64,000 nt of DNA. Source: Mesonia aestuariivivens (GTDB taxonomy: Bacteria; Bacteroidota; Bacteroidia; Flavobacteriales; Flavobacteriaceae). Positions 8,476-16,971 of the stretch are shown piece after piece (positions within the stretch are counted from its first letter, which is position 1; each line of letters begins with the position of its first letter). The stretch spans positions 186,001 through 250,000 of the forward strand of contig NZ_JAHWDF010000002.1 of NCBI RefSeq assembly GCF_019311235.1, read 5' to 3'. Under the pieces are notes generated by a model. It was not told the origin of the DNA. It was given only the letters and a program-made list of their open reading frames with translations, and made no database searches. A program made the translations under genes and the position numbers.

Positions 8476-8931
8476 ATGACAACATTAAAAGCAGGAGATG
8501 CTGCTCCAGAATTTTCAGCGAAAGATCAAGATGGAAATTTACATACGCTAAAAGATTATAAAGGAAAGAAATTGGTAGTTTTCTTTTACCCAAAAGCGAG
8601 TACGCCAGGATGCACAACAGAAGCTTGTAACCTACGTGATAATTGGGAATCTTTTCAAGAAAAAGGCTATGAAATTCTAGGGGTAAGTGCAGATTCTGCT
8701 AAGCGACAAACCAATTTTAAAAATAAACACGAATTGCCTTTTCCTTTATTGGCAGATGAAGAAAAAGAAGTGATTAACGCATTTGGTGTTTGGGGACCAA
8801 AAAAGTTTATGGGGAAAGAATATGAAGGTATTCACCGAACCACTTTTATTATCGATGAAGAAGGTAAAATTGAAGAAGTGATAGGGAAAGTAAAAACCAA
8901 AGCCCATGCCGAACAAATATTAGGAGCGTAA
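8476..8931 (+). CDS. bcp: Thioredoxin-dependent peroxiredoxin (BCP type)
   Basis: This 151-residue AhpC/TSA-fold thiol peroxidase reduces hydrogen peroxide and organic peroxides in the cytoplasm. The peroxidatic cysteine is in STPGCTTEAC (about C46), and a second cysteine five residues on (C51) is the resolving partner in the atypical 2-Cys BCP class. Length and the FFYPKASTPG motif are typical. The 289-bp gap upstream (8187-8475) shows no gene or clear promoter. A hairpin about 95 nt downstream probably ends the transcript. Confidence 0.94.
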   Translation: MTTLKAGDAAPEFSAKDQDGNLHTLKDYKGKKLVVFFYPKASTPGCTTEACNLRDNWESFQEKGYEILGVSADSAKRQTNFKNKHELPFPLLADEEKEVINAFGVWGPKKFMGKEYEGIHRTTFIIDEEGKIEEVIGKVKTKAHAEQILGA

Positions 8932-9026
8932 TATTTCTTTGAAGAAATCAGAAAATTTTAAAATTTCGGATACTAATAAAACTATAATTCAATTTAAAAA
9001 AGGTGTGATCTTAAATAGAATTCTGG

Positions 9027-9064
9027 ATCACATCTTTAATGTTAGATGTGATATAGTTTTTTTC
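9027..9064 (+). terminator. Probable bcp terminator
   Basis: The 9-bp perfect stem ATCACATCT / AGATGTGAT (9027-9035, 9044-9052) has an 8-nt loop and is followed by ATAG and a run of eight T. Confidence 0.65.
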
Positions 9065-9213
9065 ATTTTGATAAGAGTTGAACGTAATCAATATATTTTG
9101 GGAAATTTATATAGTTCGGTTATCAAATTTGAATCATTTAATTATAATTGAATTTTTAGGAGTTTTTTTGATCTAAAAATTCAAATTAAAATTTTTATAG
9201 TATTTGAGTAAAC

Positions 9214-10008
9214 TTATTGTGGTTTTATATATTCTAAAGCTTCTGGTCCTTTTATAAAAGCAAAAATAAAACCTCCAATTGCAAAGACAATCATTAAAAC
9301 GACAAATGACAGAAAAAAGAGTAACAAAATTAATAAAACTCGACTCATAATACTTTTAAAGGGTTTTTCTTTATAAAAACCTTTAAAAAACCAAACCATT
9401 ATTAAAGGTACGGTAAAGATTGAAAGACTTGAAATTTGTATAACTAAGCTTGCATCAATCTTTAAGAAAAACATTATAGGGTAAATAATTATTATATTAA
9501 TTATCGTATAAACAGATAATATAAATGCATTCATCACTATATGTTCATAATAATTTTGTCCCCATTTTCTAAAAGCTAATTTTGTGATGATTGCCAAAAA
9601 AGGGATAAACGATAACATAATTAAAGAATTGTAGCTTGTAGTAAAAGAAAGAATATCGATCATTAATGGAGAACTCATATTCTGCTTTGAGTAATACTCT
9701 TCCATTAACTCTTTAAAGCCAATTATTTTAAACGAAATAAAAGCAGAAATACCACTTAGAAGAAAAGCTAATAAAATTGGTTTATAATGATTTACTCTAC
9801 TACCATCAATAAAACTTTTTGCTGTTTTTCCTGGGTTTTTAATTATATTTTTTATAGAAAATAAAAAGCCCTTATTGGTCTGAAAAATTGTGTTTTCCAG
9901 TTCATTGAGTATATATTTTTTATCAATTCTACTGTATTTTTTTTGTCCACAATACGCACAAAAGTTTTCATTTACCGTCTTTCCACAATTACAACAGGAC
10001 TCATCCAT
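9214..10008 (-). CDS. DUF3667-type zinc-ribbon membrane protein
   Basis: The 264-residue protein starts with a zinc ribbon (CCNCGK...FCAYCGQ, residues 5-21), followed by FQTNKGFLFSIKNIIKNPGKTAKSFIDGSR, the pattern I associate with DUF3667, and then about five membrane helices from residue 75. The zinc ribbon should face the cytoplasm. The function is unknown. It starts one base after the stop of the small membrane protein upstream, so they form one operon. The family assignment is by recognition only. Confidence 0.8.
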   Translation of the reverse strand: MDESCCNCGKTVNENFCAYCGQKKYSRIDKKYILNELENTIFQTNKGFLFSIKNIIKNPGKTAKSFIDGSRVNHYKPILLAFLLSGISAFISFKIIGFKELMEEYYSKQNMSSPLMIDILSFTTSYNSLIMLSFIPFLAIITKLAFRKWGQNYYEHIVMNAFILSVYTIINIIIIYPIMFFLKIDASLVIQISSLSIFTVPLIMVWFFKGFYKEKPFKSIMSRVLLILLLFFLSFVVLMIVFAIGGFIFAFIKGPEALEYIKPQ

Positions 10009-10009
10009 A

Positions 10010-10261
10010 TTATTTTAATTTTCTAAAATTCTTTTCTTTTCTTACTTTTTTAAATCCATTCCAAAAAATTAATAGCAATGGAAAAAATGCTAAGGGCATA
10101 AAAGTAGTAGCTATAATTTTGTTTTTAATAATAGTGATTATTGAAGATATGACCATTATTGTAACTAAGCCTAGAAAAATACCGAAAATAATTGATTTAT
10201 TTTTGTGCTCTTTGATCAACTCCTCATCTGAAAGGTTTTTTAATTTTTTTTCATATTCCAT
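10010..10261 (-). CDS. Small two-helix membrane protein
   Basis: The 83 residues begin with a charged N-terminus (MEYEKKLKNLSDEELIKEHKNK), then a first membrane segment (about 25-46) and a second (about 50-68), ending in a basic tail. The LSDEELIKEHK start recalls short flavobacterial membrane proteins of unknown role. It is translationally close to the DUF3667 gene (1-nt gap), so a joint role at the membrane is likely. No catalytic motif is seen. Confidence 0.7.
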   Translation of the reverse strand: MEYEKKLKNLSDEELIKEHKNKSIIFGIFLGLVTIMVISSIITIIKNKIIATTFMPLAFFPLLLIFWNGFKKVRKEKNFRKLK

Positions 10262-10325
10262 ATCACTAATTTTAATTATAAATGAGTTTCTAGCTTAAAA
10301 TTTATGCCATTCAGAATGAAATAAA

Positions 10326-11393
10326 TTATTCCGCATAAAAAGCGAAAGCTTCATAAATAAGATTATTTGTAACAATGCAATCAATTTTAGGCTGACCTAT
10401 TTTTTCTAATAAAACAAAATTGATGTTACCGTGACTATTTTTTTTATCGTATTTCATTAATTCGATAATTTCTTTAATATCTTTTTCATCAAAATTTACT
10501 TTATTAAAAGTTTGAAGTAAAACTGTTTTAATTTCAGTAAGTTCTTCTTTTGGTAAACCTGTATTTTTATTAGATATATAAGCAGCAAGTATCATCCCAA
10601 TAGCGATGGCTTCTCCATGCAACAACTTTTTCTTTGCAGTATTGGTTAGAAAATAAGATTCGATAGCATGCCCAAGGGTATGACCAAAATTTAATGTTTT
10701 TCTTATTCCGTTTTCATTAATATCTTCTTTGACTACATTATTTTTAATGACGACGCTATCATAAATAAGTTGTTCTAAATCTGTTATAGAAAGTTGAGAG
10801 AGGTCACTCATCTTTTTCCAATAGAGTAGGTCTTGAATGAGTCCGTGTTTTAACATTTCTGCCAAGCCACTTTTCATTTCATTTTGAGGTAGTGTTGCTA
10901 AATAGCCAACATCTATTAAAACCATCTCTGCATTACTAATGACGCCTACTTGGTTTTTTAAATTTCCGAGATCAACGCCAGTTTTTCCGCCTACAGAAGC
11001 ATCTACCATAGCTAAAAGTGTCGTGGGAATGTTAATGTATGAGATACCACGTTTAAATGTACTGGCTACAAATCCGCCCAAATCGGTAACTACGCCGCCT
11101 CCAAGATTAAGCATTAACGATTTTCGATCGGCATCTAATTCAGATAAGGTTTGCCAGACACCGCTACAAGTTGTTATATTTTTGTGTTCTTCACCGGCTT
11201 CGATTTCAATAATTTCAATACTAATATCAGTTTCTAGTTGTTGAAGAAAATAGGGGGCACAGTGTGTTTGGGTATGCTCATCAACCAATAAAAATAGCTT
11301 AGAAGGTTGATTATCTTTTATATAAGCGTTAAGTTGAGAATAGATTTCTTGACCAAAAACTATAATATTATTAACAGATGTGATAGATTTCAT
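10326..11393 (-). CDS. aroB: 3-dehydroquinate synthase
   Basis: It converts DAHP to 3-dehydroquinate, step two of the shikimate pathway, using NAD+ and a divalent metal. The 355-residue protein has the NAD-binding GGGVVTDLGGF (about 98-108), then INIPTTLLAMVDASVGGKTGVD and the metal-ligand regions around GLAEMLKHGL and NFGHTLGHAIE. It is divergent from the proline dehydrogenase gene across a 92-bp gap. On its own strand TATATTTA near 11410 resembles a -7 element. Complete and typical. Confidence 0.95.
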   Translation of the reverse strand: MKSITSVNNIIVFGQEIYSQLNAYIKDNQPSKLFLLVDEHTQTHCAPYFLQQLETDISIEIIEIEAGEEHKNITTCSGVWQTLSELDADRKSLMLNLGGGVVTDLGGFVASTFKRGISYINIPTTLLAMVDASVGGKTGVDLGNLKNQVGVISNAEMVLIDVGYLATLPQNEMKSGLAEMLKHGLIQDLLYWKKMSDLSQLSITDLEQLIYDSVVIKNNVVKEDINENGIRKTLNFGHTLGHAIESYFLTNTAKKKLLHGEAIAIGMILAAYISNKNTGLPKEELTEIKTVLLQTFNKVNFDEKDIKEIIELMKYDKKNSHGNINFVLLEKIGQPKIDCIVTNNLIYEAFAFYAE

Positions 11394-11433
11394 TAAATAA
11401 TACGTTAAATATACTTCGAAATTACTTAGAAAT

Positions 11434-11466
11434 TTGAAAATATTGTTATTTCGAGCAGTATATTTG
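11434..11466 (+). promoter_or_regulatory. Promoter of proline dehydrogenase gene
   Basis: TATATTTG (11459-11466) is an exact TAnnTTTG element, with TTG at 11434-11436 (22-nt spacer). The start codon follows 19 nt later. Confidence 0.55.
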
Positions 11467-11485
11467 CGGAAAATTTAAAACATAC

Positions 11486-12676
11486 ATGATAACTAAAATA
11501 TTTAATAATACGAAACGTGCTTTCGCGCTAAAAACCGATAAGGAATTAAAAAAAGCGCTCTTTATTTTTGGGATGATGAATAAACCAAGCTTAGTTGCTG
11601 TTGGTACGCGTGTCACTAATTTGGCTTTAAAACTTAATTTGCCTGTAGATGGATTAATAAAGAAAACTATTTTCGAAATGTTTTGTGGAGGAGAAAGCAT
11701 GAAAGAGTGCGAACCCGTCATGGAAAAAATGTATAAAATGCACGTGCATAGCGTTCTCGATTTTTCTAAAGAAGGGGAAGATGTAGAAGAAGTTTTTGAT
11801 GAAACATTAAAAGTAAAAAAGGATATTGTAAGTTTTGCAGAAGAAAAAAAAGAAATTCCTTTTACAGTATTTAAGCCTACAGGTATTGGTAGGTTTGAAA
11901 TTTGGGAAAAAGTATCTGCTAAAGAAGAATTAACTTCAGAAGACCAAGAAGAGTGGAATAGAGTTAAAAATAGAGTAGATGAAATATGTAAACTGGCTTA
12001 TGATTTAGATACTCGTATTTTAGCAGACGCAGAAGAATCTTGGATGCAAGACGCCGCCGATGATTTATTAGAAGAAATGATGGCGAAGTACAATCAAGAA
12101 AAAGTAATCGTTTATAATACTTTACAGTGTTATCGCTGGGATCGTTTACAGTATATTAAAGATTTACATAAGCGAGCAAAAAACAAAGGTTTTAAAGTAG
12201 GAGCAAAAATTGTACGTGGAGCTTATATGGAAAAAGAAAATGCTCGTGCAGAAAAGAAAGGTTACCCAACACCTATTTGTGAAGATAAAGAAGCAACCGA
12301 TGTTAACTATAACGCAGTACTTTATTATGCGATGCAAAACCTTAATGATATTTGGTTATATATAGGGACACACAACGAGGTGAGTACTTATTTAACTATG
12401 CAACTCATGGAAGAGAAAGGTATTGATAAAAGAGACGAAAGAATATGGTTTAGCCAGTTATTTGGAATGAGTGACCATATTACTTTTAACTTAGCTTTAA
12501 ACGGATTAAATGCTGCTAAACTGGTTCCTTTTGGTCCTGTAAAAGATGTGATCCCTTATTTAATTCGTAGAGCACAAGAAAATTCATCAGTTAAAGGGCA
12601 AACTGGTAGAGAGCTAGCGTTATTGCGAGAAGAACAAGATAGAAGAAATGGAAGTTTTACAAAAACGATAGCTTAA
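11486..12676 (+). CDS. Proline dehydrogenase family protein
   Basis: This 396-residue FAD-dependent beta/alpha-barrel enzyme oxidises proline to pyrroline-5-carboxylate. It is the stand-alone form, without a P5C dehydrogenase domain. Visible signs are TVFKPTGIGRF, the long insert EEEWNR...LAYDLDTRILADAEES, the strand KVGAKIVRGAYMEKE and the C-terminal IWFSQLFGMSDHITFNLA. The protein closes with PFGPVKDVIPYLIRRAQENSS, the substrate-binding arginine region (RRAxEN) of the family. It is divergent from aroB and has its own promoter and terminator. Confidence 0.9.
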   Translation: MITKIFNNTKRAFALKTDKELKKALFIFGMMNKPSLVAVGTRVTNLALKLNLPVDGLIKKTIFEMFCGGESMKECEPVMEKMYKMHVHSVLDFSKEGEDVEEVFDETLKVKKDIVSFAEEKKEIPFTVFKPTGIGRFEIWEKVSAKEELTSEDQEEWNRVKNRVDEICKLAYDLDTRILADAEESWMQDAADDLLEEMMAKYNQEKVIVYNTLQCYRWDRLQYIKDLHKRAKNKGFKVGAKIVRGAYMEKENARAEKKGYPTPICEDKEATDVNYNAVLYYAMQNLNDIWLYIGTHNEVSTYLTMQLMEEKGIDKRDERIWFSQLFGMSDHITFNLALNGLNAAKLVPFGPVKDVIPYLIRRAQENSSVKGQTGRELALLREEQDRRNGSFTKTIA

Positions 12677-12733
12677 AATATTTTATATTAATCTACTATT
12701 TATTACAAAATAAAATAATCTTAATTAAGTATT

Positions 12734-12766
12734 AAATCCCGCTTTTTATAGTCGGGATTTTTTAAT
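12734..12766 (+). terminator. Terminator after proline dehydrogenase
   Basis: Stem AAATCCCG / CGGGATTT (12734-12741, 12753-12760) is followed by TTTTAATTTT on the plus strand. It lies about 60 nt past the stop and just before the next start. Confidence 0.75.
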
Positions 12767-12776
12767 TTTAGTGGCT

Positions 12777-13763
12777 ATGATAAAATATTTAAAACTTTTA
12801 CCAAAGACTTATAAAGAATGGATGAAAAATAATCCATTTGAACAAAGTGCTGTTATTGCTTACTATACACTTTTTTCATTACCGTCTTTATTGGTAATTG
12901 TAGTGACGATAGCTGGTTATTTTTATGGAAGAGAAGCGGTACAAAATCAGATTACCTCAGAGATTAAAGTGTTTATAGGAGAAAGTTCAGCAGAAGCCAT
13001 TAACGGAATGATTTCTAACGCTTTTTTAGATGGAGGTTCTATTATAACTATCTTATTTGGAATTGGGATGCTGTTATTTGGAGCTACAGGAGCGTTTTTT
13101 CAGCTAAAAAGAGCAATGAATAGGGTATGGGGAGTACGCGCAAAAAAAGAAAATTTTCAACGTATACTTATTGATCGCGCTATTTCATTAGGAATGATTT
13201 TAGTAATAGGTTTTATGTTATTAGTTTCTTTAGTAGTTTCTGCTGTTATTCAAGGATTGGGAGATTATGTTAGAAATTTTGCTCCAGAAGTAACTTCTTT
13301 AGTATTATCTATTTTCAATTTTTTAATTTCTTATATATTCATAGGTCTATTGTTTGCAGGAGTATTTAAACTTTTACCAGATATTAAAATTAATTGGAAA
13401 GTAACTTTTATAGGAGCTTCAGTAACTACAATTTTATTTTTGGTAGGAGAATATTTACTTGGTTTTTATTTTGGGCAAAGCGATCCAGCTTCAGTTTACG
13501 GGGGAGCCTCTTCTGTGATTTTAATTTTATTATGGGTTTTTTATTCATGTTTAATAATGCTTTTTGGTGCAGAATTTACGGTACAATATGCCTTGTTTAG
13601 AGGTGTAAATATTCAACCTAATAGTTTAGCAGAATCTGCAGAAATACATGAATTAGAAGAATTAAGAGAGCGAGAAAAGGAAATAAAAAAAAAGCAACAA
13701 CAACTCGAAGAGTTGCAAACTGATGGTCCAGGAAAACATGCCGAAGAAAATCAGAAAAATTAA
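12777..13763 (+). CDS. YihY/virulence factor BrkB family membrane protein
   Basis: I use the ATG at 12777 (328 residues, MIKYLKLLPKTYKEW) over a GTG two codons earlier. The family signature is visible as NPFEQSAVIAYYTLFSLPSLL near the N-terminus and GATGAFFQLKRAMNRVWGVR at about residue 105-125. Six membrane segments follow the family layout, with LLPDIKINWK and the glycine-rich SVYGGASSVILILLWVFYS late in the protein. The tail from about residue 285 is a charged coiled coil (HELEELREREKEIKKKQQQ). The function is poorly defined in the family; transporter-like roles have been suggested. Confidence 0.88.
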   Translation: MIKYLKLLPKTYKEWMKNNPFEQSAVIAYYTLFSLPSLLVIVVTIAGYFYGREAVQNQITSEIKVFIGESSAEAINGMISNAFLDGGSIITILFGIGMLLFGATGAFFQLKRAMNRVWGVRAKKENFQRILIDRAISLGMILVIGFMLLVSLVVSAVIQGLGDYVRNFAPEVTSLVLSIFNFLISYIFIGLLFAGVFKLLPDIKINWKVTFIGASVTTILFLVGEYLLGFYFGQSDPASVYGGASSVILILLWVFYSCLIMLFGAEFTVQYALFRGVNIQPNSLAESAEIHELEELREREKEIKKKQQQLEELQTDGPGKHAEENQKN

Positions 13764-13872
13764 TAAAGTTTAACTTCCACATCTTAAGCTTTATAAGATT
13801 TTTAATACAACAACAGATAGGATTTCTATAAATTTGATATGAAATAAAAGATTAATTAAAAATAGAATTGTT

Positions 13873-14421
13873 ATGAATAAGAGAATCGCAATATTAGCTA
13901 CAGACGGATTTGAAGAGAGTGAGTTTACTTCACCTAAAGAAGCGATGGAAAAAGAAGGTTTTGATGTTGATATAGTGAGTTTAAAAGCAGGTAAAATAAA
14001 AAGTTGGGATGGTGATAATTGGGGTAAAGAATTTGATGTAGATAAAACTATAGATCAAGTTTCAGCTAAACAATATAATGCTTTAGTATTACCAGGCGGA
14101 GTAATTAATCCTGATCATTTAAGAACTAACGAAGATGCTTTAGTCTTTGTTAGAGATTTCTTTAAGCAATCTAAGCCTGTAGCAGCCATTTGTCACGGGC
14201 CGCAAACGCTAATTAATGCAGAAGTAGTTAAAGGAAGAACGATGACATCTTTCCCGTCAATCAAAAAAGATTTAGAGAATGCAGGTGCACTCTGGGTAGA
14301 TAAAGAGGTAGTTGTAGATGAAGCTTTTGTGACGAGTAGAAATCCTAATGATTTACCAGCATTTAATGATAAATTAATAGAAGAAATTAAAGAAGGAAAG
14401 CATGAATTACAACACGCTTAA
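13873..14421 (+). CDS. DJ-1/PfpI family protein (type 1 glutamine amidotransferase-like)
   Basis: The 182-residue protein has the nucleophile elbow AAICHGPQTL (about C107, H108) and the acidic partner in DGFEESEFTSP (E14/E15), as in the YhbO/PfpI group. Members act as proteases, glyoxalases or protein/nucleotide deglycases in stress defence; which one applies here cannot be read from sequence. It lacks a signal peptide, so it is cytoplasmic. It stands alone with a strong terminator just downstream. Confidence 0.88.
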   Translation: MNKRIAILATDGFEESEFTSPKEAMEKEGFDVDIVSLKAGKIKSWDGDNWGKEFDVDKTIDQVSAKQYNALVLPGGVINPDHLRTNEDALVFVRDFFKQSKPVAAICHGPQTLINAEVVKGRTMTSFPSIKKDLENAGALWVDKEVVVDEAFVTSRNPNDLPAFNDKLIEEIKEGKHELQHA

Positions 14422-14450
14422 TCTCTAACTTTTAATTTAGTTGAAATAAA

Positions 14451-14487
14451 AAAATCCGTAGCTTTAAAACTACGGATTTTTTTTATT
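14451..14487. terminator. Shared terminator of the convergent PfpI and DUF6787-like genes
   Basis: Perfect 11-bp stem AAAATCCGTAG / CTACGGATTTT (14451-14461, 14470-14480) is flanked by A-rich sequence left and T-rich sequence right, so it can work in both directions. The right side overlaps the stop of the leftward gene ending at 14483. Confidence 0.8.
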
Positions 14488-14812
14488 TTTTAACAGAGCC
14501 AAATAACGTGCCACGGCTAAGACGATTGAGCATTTTCTTTTCAAAATTCCAAAAGAATTTAAATTGTCCAAATAGAGTACCAATCAAAACTAGTAGAACT
14601 TGATAAAAGGGAAATATTAGTAATATTCTTAATGCATAATAACCAAAACTACCCCAGAAATTTTCAGGAAAATGCGTTCTGTCTAGATTAATAAATTCTA
14701 AAAATGGTTTAGCTACATAAACAGAAGAAGATCCTGTAATTGCAAAAACAATGAATATAATTACTAATTGAAAGTTAGAATTAATACCCCATTTAGCTTT
14801 TAACTTTTGCAT
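14483..14812 (-). CDS. Small two-helix membrane protein (DUF6787-like)
   Basis: The 109-residue protein has one membrane segment near residues 15-37 and a second near 68-88, with WGINSNFQLVIIFIVFAITGS at the N-terminus and FGQFKFFWNFEKKMLNRL after the second helix. I recall this family as DUF6787; some members carry an unsupported prolipoprotein transferase label. It lacks the residues of a real Lgt enzyme. It is the last gene of the leftward serC-serA-rlpA run, 8 nt after the lipoprotein gene. Confidence 0.7.
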   Translation of the reverse strand: MQKLKAKWGINSNFQLVIIFIVFAITGSSSVYVAKPFLEFINLDRTHFPENFWGSFGYYALRILLIFPFYQVLLVLIGTLFGQFKFFWNFEKKMLNRLSRGTLFGSVKK

Positions 14813-14820
14813 AAAACCAA

Positions 14821-15231
14821 TTATCTTAAATTTTGTTTATAATGTTCTTGAAAGTAAATAAAGTAATGATATAGCAAGTAATTTACTTCATAACCATAAT
14901 CAATATTATACTGGTAATCTATGTGCTGTGGATATAATCCTGTAGAAGCATAAGGAGAACCAGTTACTCTACTGTTATAAATCACTACAAAATTTTGATT
15001 TTTCTGTTCTAAAAAATTCTGAGAATAATAACCTCTTGGTCGTTGAGTTACCAACCAAGAATTAAATCCTGGTTCAAAAATAATAAGTTCATAATCTAAA
15101 CTATCATTTGCAATTTTAATAGTATCGTTTTCTACCTTGGCATTAGAGTTACTTTGTTCTGAAGTTTTTTGCACTCCAGAACAAGCAACAATTACTAAAA
15201 TAATACTCAAAATAGCAATTAGATTCTTCAT
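14821..15231 (-). CDS. Lipoprotein (DUF6146-like)
   Basis: The 136-residue protein has a lipoprotein signal with lipobox (ILVIVACSG, lipidated C17), so it is anchored in the envelope. The mature part contains DYELIIFEPGFNSWLVTQRPRGYYSQNFLEQKN, a pattern I associate with DUF6146. The function is unknown. Its ATG directly follows the rlpA stop (TAAATG), so the two are translationally coupled. It is probably tied to the cell-envelope role of RlpA; that is inference. Confidence 0.72.
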   Translation of the reverse strand: MKNLIAILSIILVIVACSGVQKTSEQSNSNAKVENDTIKIANDSLDYELIIFEPGFNSWLVTQRPRGYYSQNFLEQKNQNFVVIYNSRVTGSPYASTGLYPQHIDYQYNIDYGYEVNYLLYHYFIYFQEHYKQNLR

Positions 15232-15984
15232 TTACTTAAAGTCGTTAAAATCAATAATAAAACTACCAGGATATTTTGTAGAAACTTCTTCTTTAAAACT
15301 TTCAGCAGTTTTTCTATTTTTAAATTTACCTAAAATTAAGCTATAAATCTTAATATCTTGAACAGTTTTTACTTGAATGGTAACCTCTTTATTATAACTA
15401 ATTTTAAGATGATCTGCTAACCTAATTAGGTTAGCAATTTCTTGAAAACTTCCTATTTGAACGCCAAACCAATCAGGATTTTCTACTTTATGAATATCTA
15501 ATTCATAGAACTCTTGAGTTTCTAATTGATTTACCATATTATTTTTAGGTGAATTAGATTCATTAGTGGTTTCATTTTCAGTAGATGAAAAATTCGTAGC
15601 TATAGTTTTTGGCACTTCGCTTATAATTTCAGCATCATTTTCAACCACTTCGAGAACCACGTCTGTGATACCAATTGGGGTAAAACCTAGTTTTTGAGCA
15701 GCAGATTTAGATACATCAATAATTCTACCATCTACAAAAGGTCCACGATCATTAATGATTACTGCCGTAGATTTATTATTAGCCAGATTAGTTACTTTTA
15801 CTTTGGTGCCAAAAGGTAAATGTCTGTGCGCTCCAGTAGCTTTATCATGATGATATTTCTCTCCGCTAGCAGTTTTCCTTCCTTCAAATTTATCTGAATA
15901 AAAAGAAGCTTTACCCGTTTGTACTTGCGCAAAACTGATTAGACTCACGCAAATGAAAAATAAGCTAATTAAGAATTTCTTCAT
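15232..15984 (-). CDS. rlpA: RlpA-like lytic transglycosylase with SPOR domain
   Basis: The start at ATG 15984 gives a signal peptide MKKFLISLFFICVSLISFAQ; a Met two codons earlier is possible. The double-psi beta-barrel RlpA domain (about 22-115) retains the histidine of GAHRHLPFGTKV and the aspartate of INDRGPFVDGRIIDVS, which match the catalytic His and Asp of active RlpA. A linker leads to a C-terminal SPOR-type domain (about 170-250: WFGVQIGSFQ...YSLILGKFKN), which binds denuded septal peptidoglycan. It follows serA by 15 nt and is coupled to the lipoprotein gene. Confidence 0.88.
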   Translation of the reverse strand: MKKFLISLFFICVSLISFAQVQTGKASFYSDKFEGRKTASGEKYHHDKATGAHRHLPFGTKVKVTNLANNKSTAVIINDRGPFVDGRIIDVSKSAAQKLGFTPIGITDVVLEVVENDAEIISEVPKTIATNFSSTENETTNESNSPKNNMVNQLETQEFYELDIHKVENPDWFGVQIGSFQEIANLIRLADHLKISYNKEVTIQVKTVQDIKIYSLILGKFKNRKTAESFKEEVSTKYPGSFIIDFNDFK

Positions 15985-15999
15985 ATACAAAAGAAAAGT

Positions 16000-16950
16000 T
16001 TAATTTAAAATTTCTATAATTTGATTGGCAAGTTCTACCCCAATTCTATCTTGGGCTTCGTTTGTAGAGCCTCCAATATGTGGACTTAGTGAAATATGCG
16101 GACTCATTAATATCTTGATTTCTGGTCTAGGTTCAGACTCAAATACATCTAGACCAGCAAAGCTTAATTTCTTACTATCTAGCGCATCTACTAAGGCAAC
16201 CTCATCAATAACACCGCCACGAGCAGCATTGATTAATCCTGCGCCATCTTTCATGAGCTCTAGTTCTTTTTTACTAATTACATAGTCTTTTTGTGCAGGC
16301 ACATGAAGTGTAATAAAATCTGATTGTTTTAAAACCTCATCTTTGCTAATGGTCTTAATATTGAAATCTAATTTTTGTCCATCAAAAAAGTCTAATTCTA
16401 TAGTAGCTTCTTCTAAAAAAGCATCGGCAGCAATTACTTTCATGCCTAAACCTAAGGCTACTTTTGCTGTAGCTTGACCAATACGACCAAAACCTATAAT
16501 TCCTAAAGTTTTTCCTCTAAGCTCAACACCTTTTGCGTAACTTTTTTTTAGATCTTTAAATCTAGATTCGCCTTCTAGTGGCATATCTCTGTTTGCATTT
16601 TTTAAGAAACGAACACCACTTAATAAATGAGCGATAACTAACTCAGCAACACTAGCCGAAGAGGCTGCAGGTGTATTAATTACTTTAACTCCTTTTTCTT
16701 TAGCATATTCTACATCTATATTATCTAAACCAACGCCACCGCGACCTATAATTTTAAGGCTTGGACAAGCATCAATAATATCTTTTCTTACTTTGGTAGC
16801 ACTTCTTACCAGAATAACATCAACTTTGTTTTCATTTAAAAAATTGATAACCTGTTCTTGAGCTACTTTTGTGGTGATTACTTCAAAACCAGCGCTCTCT
16901 AGCTTGTCTATTCCGCTTTGAGAAACGCCATCGTTTGCTAATACTTTCAT
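16000..16950 (-). CDS. serA: D-3-phosphoglycerate dehydrogenase, short form without ACT domain
   Basis: It oxidises 3-phosphoglycerate to 3-phosphohydroxypyruvate, the first step of serine synthesis. The 316-residue protein has the Rossmann motif GIIGFGRIGQATAK (about 150-163), the catalytic arginine in NAARGGVIDE and the histidine in LSPHIGGSTNEAQ. It ends right after the catalytic domain, so the C-terminal ACT (serine-sensing) domain of E. coli SerA is missing and feedback inhibition by that route is not expected. It lies 21 nt downstream of serC, the next pathway step. Confidence 0.93.
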   Translation of the reverse strand: MKVLANDGVSQSGIDKLESAGFEVITTKVAQEQVINFLNENKVDVILVRSATKVRKDIIDACPSLKIIGRGGVGLDNIDVEYAKEKGVKVINTPAASSASVAELVIAHLLSGVRFLKNANRDMPLEGESRFKDLKKSYAKGVELRGKTLGIIGFGRIGQATAKVALGLGMKVIAADAFLEEATIELDFFDGQKLDFNIKTISKDEVLKQSDFITLHVPAQKDYVISKKELELMKDGAGLINAARGGVIDEVALVDALDSKKLSFAGLDVFESEPRPEIKILMSPHISLSPHIGGSTNEAQDRIGVELANQIIEILN

Positions 16951-16971
16951 AATTATTGTTGTTGTGTTTGT

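Noticed and set aside
8939-9151. 70-codon frame with TTG start after bcp
   Set aside because: It contains the bcp terminator hairpin (9027-9064), has a TTG start and an AT-driven composition, and shows no domain.
10939-11244. Frame antisense to aroB
   Set aside because: It lies within the conserved NAD-binding core of aroB; no independent support.
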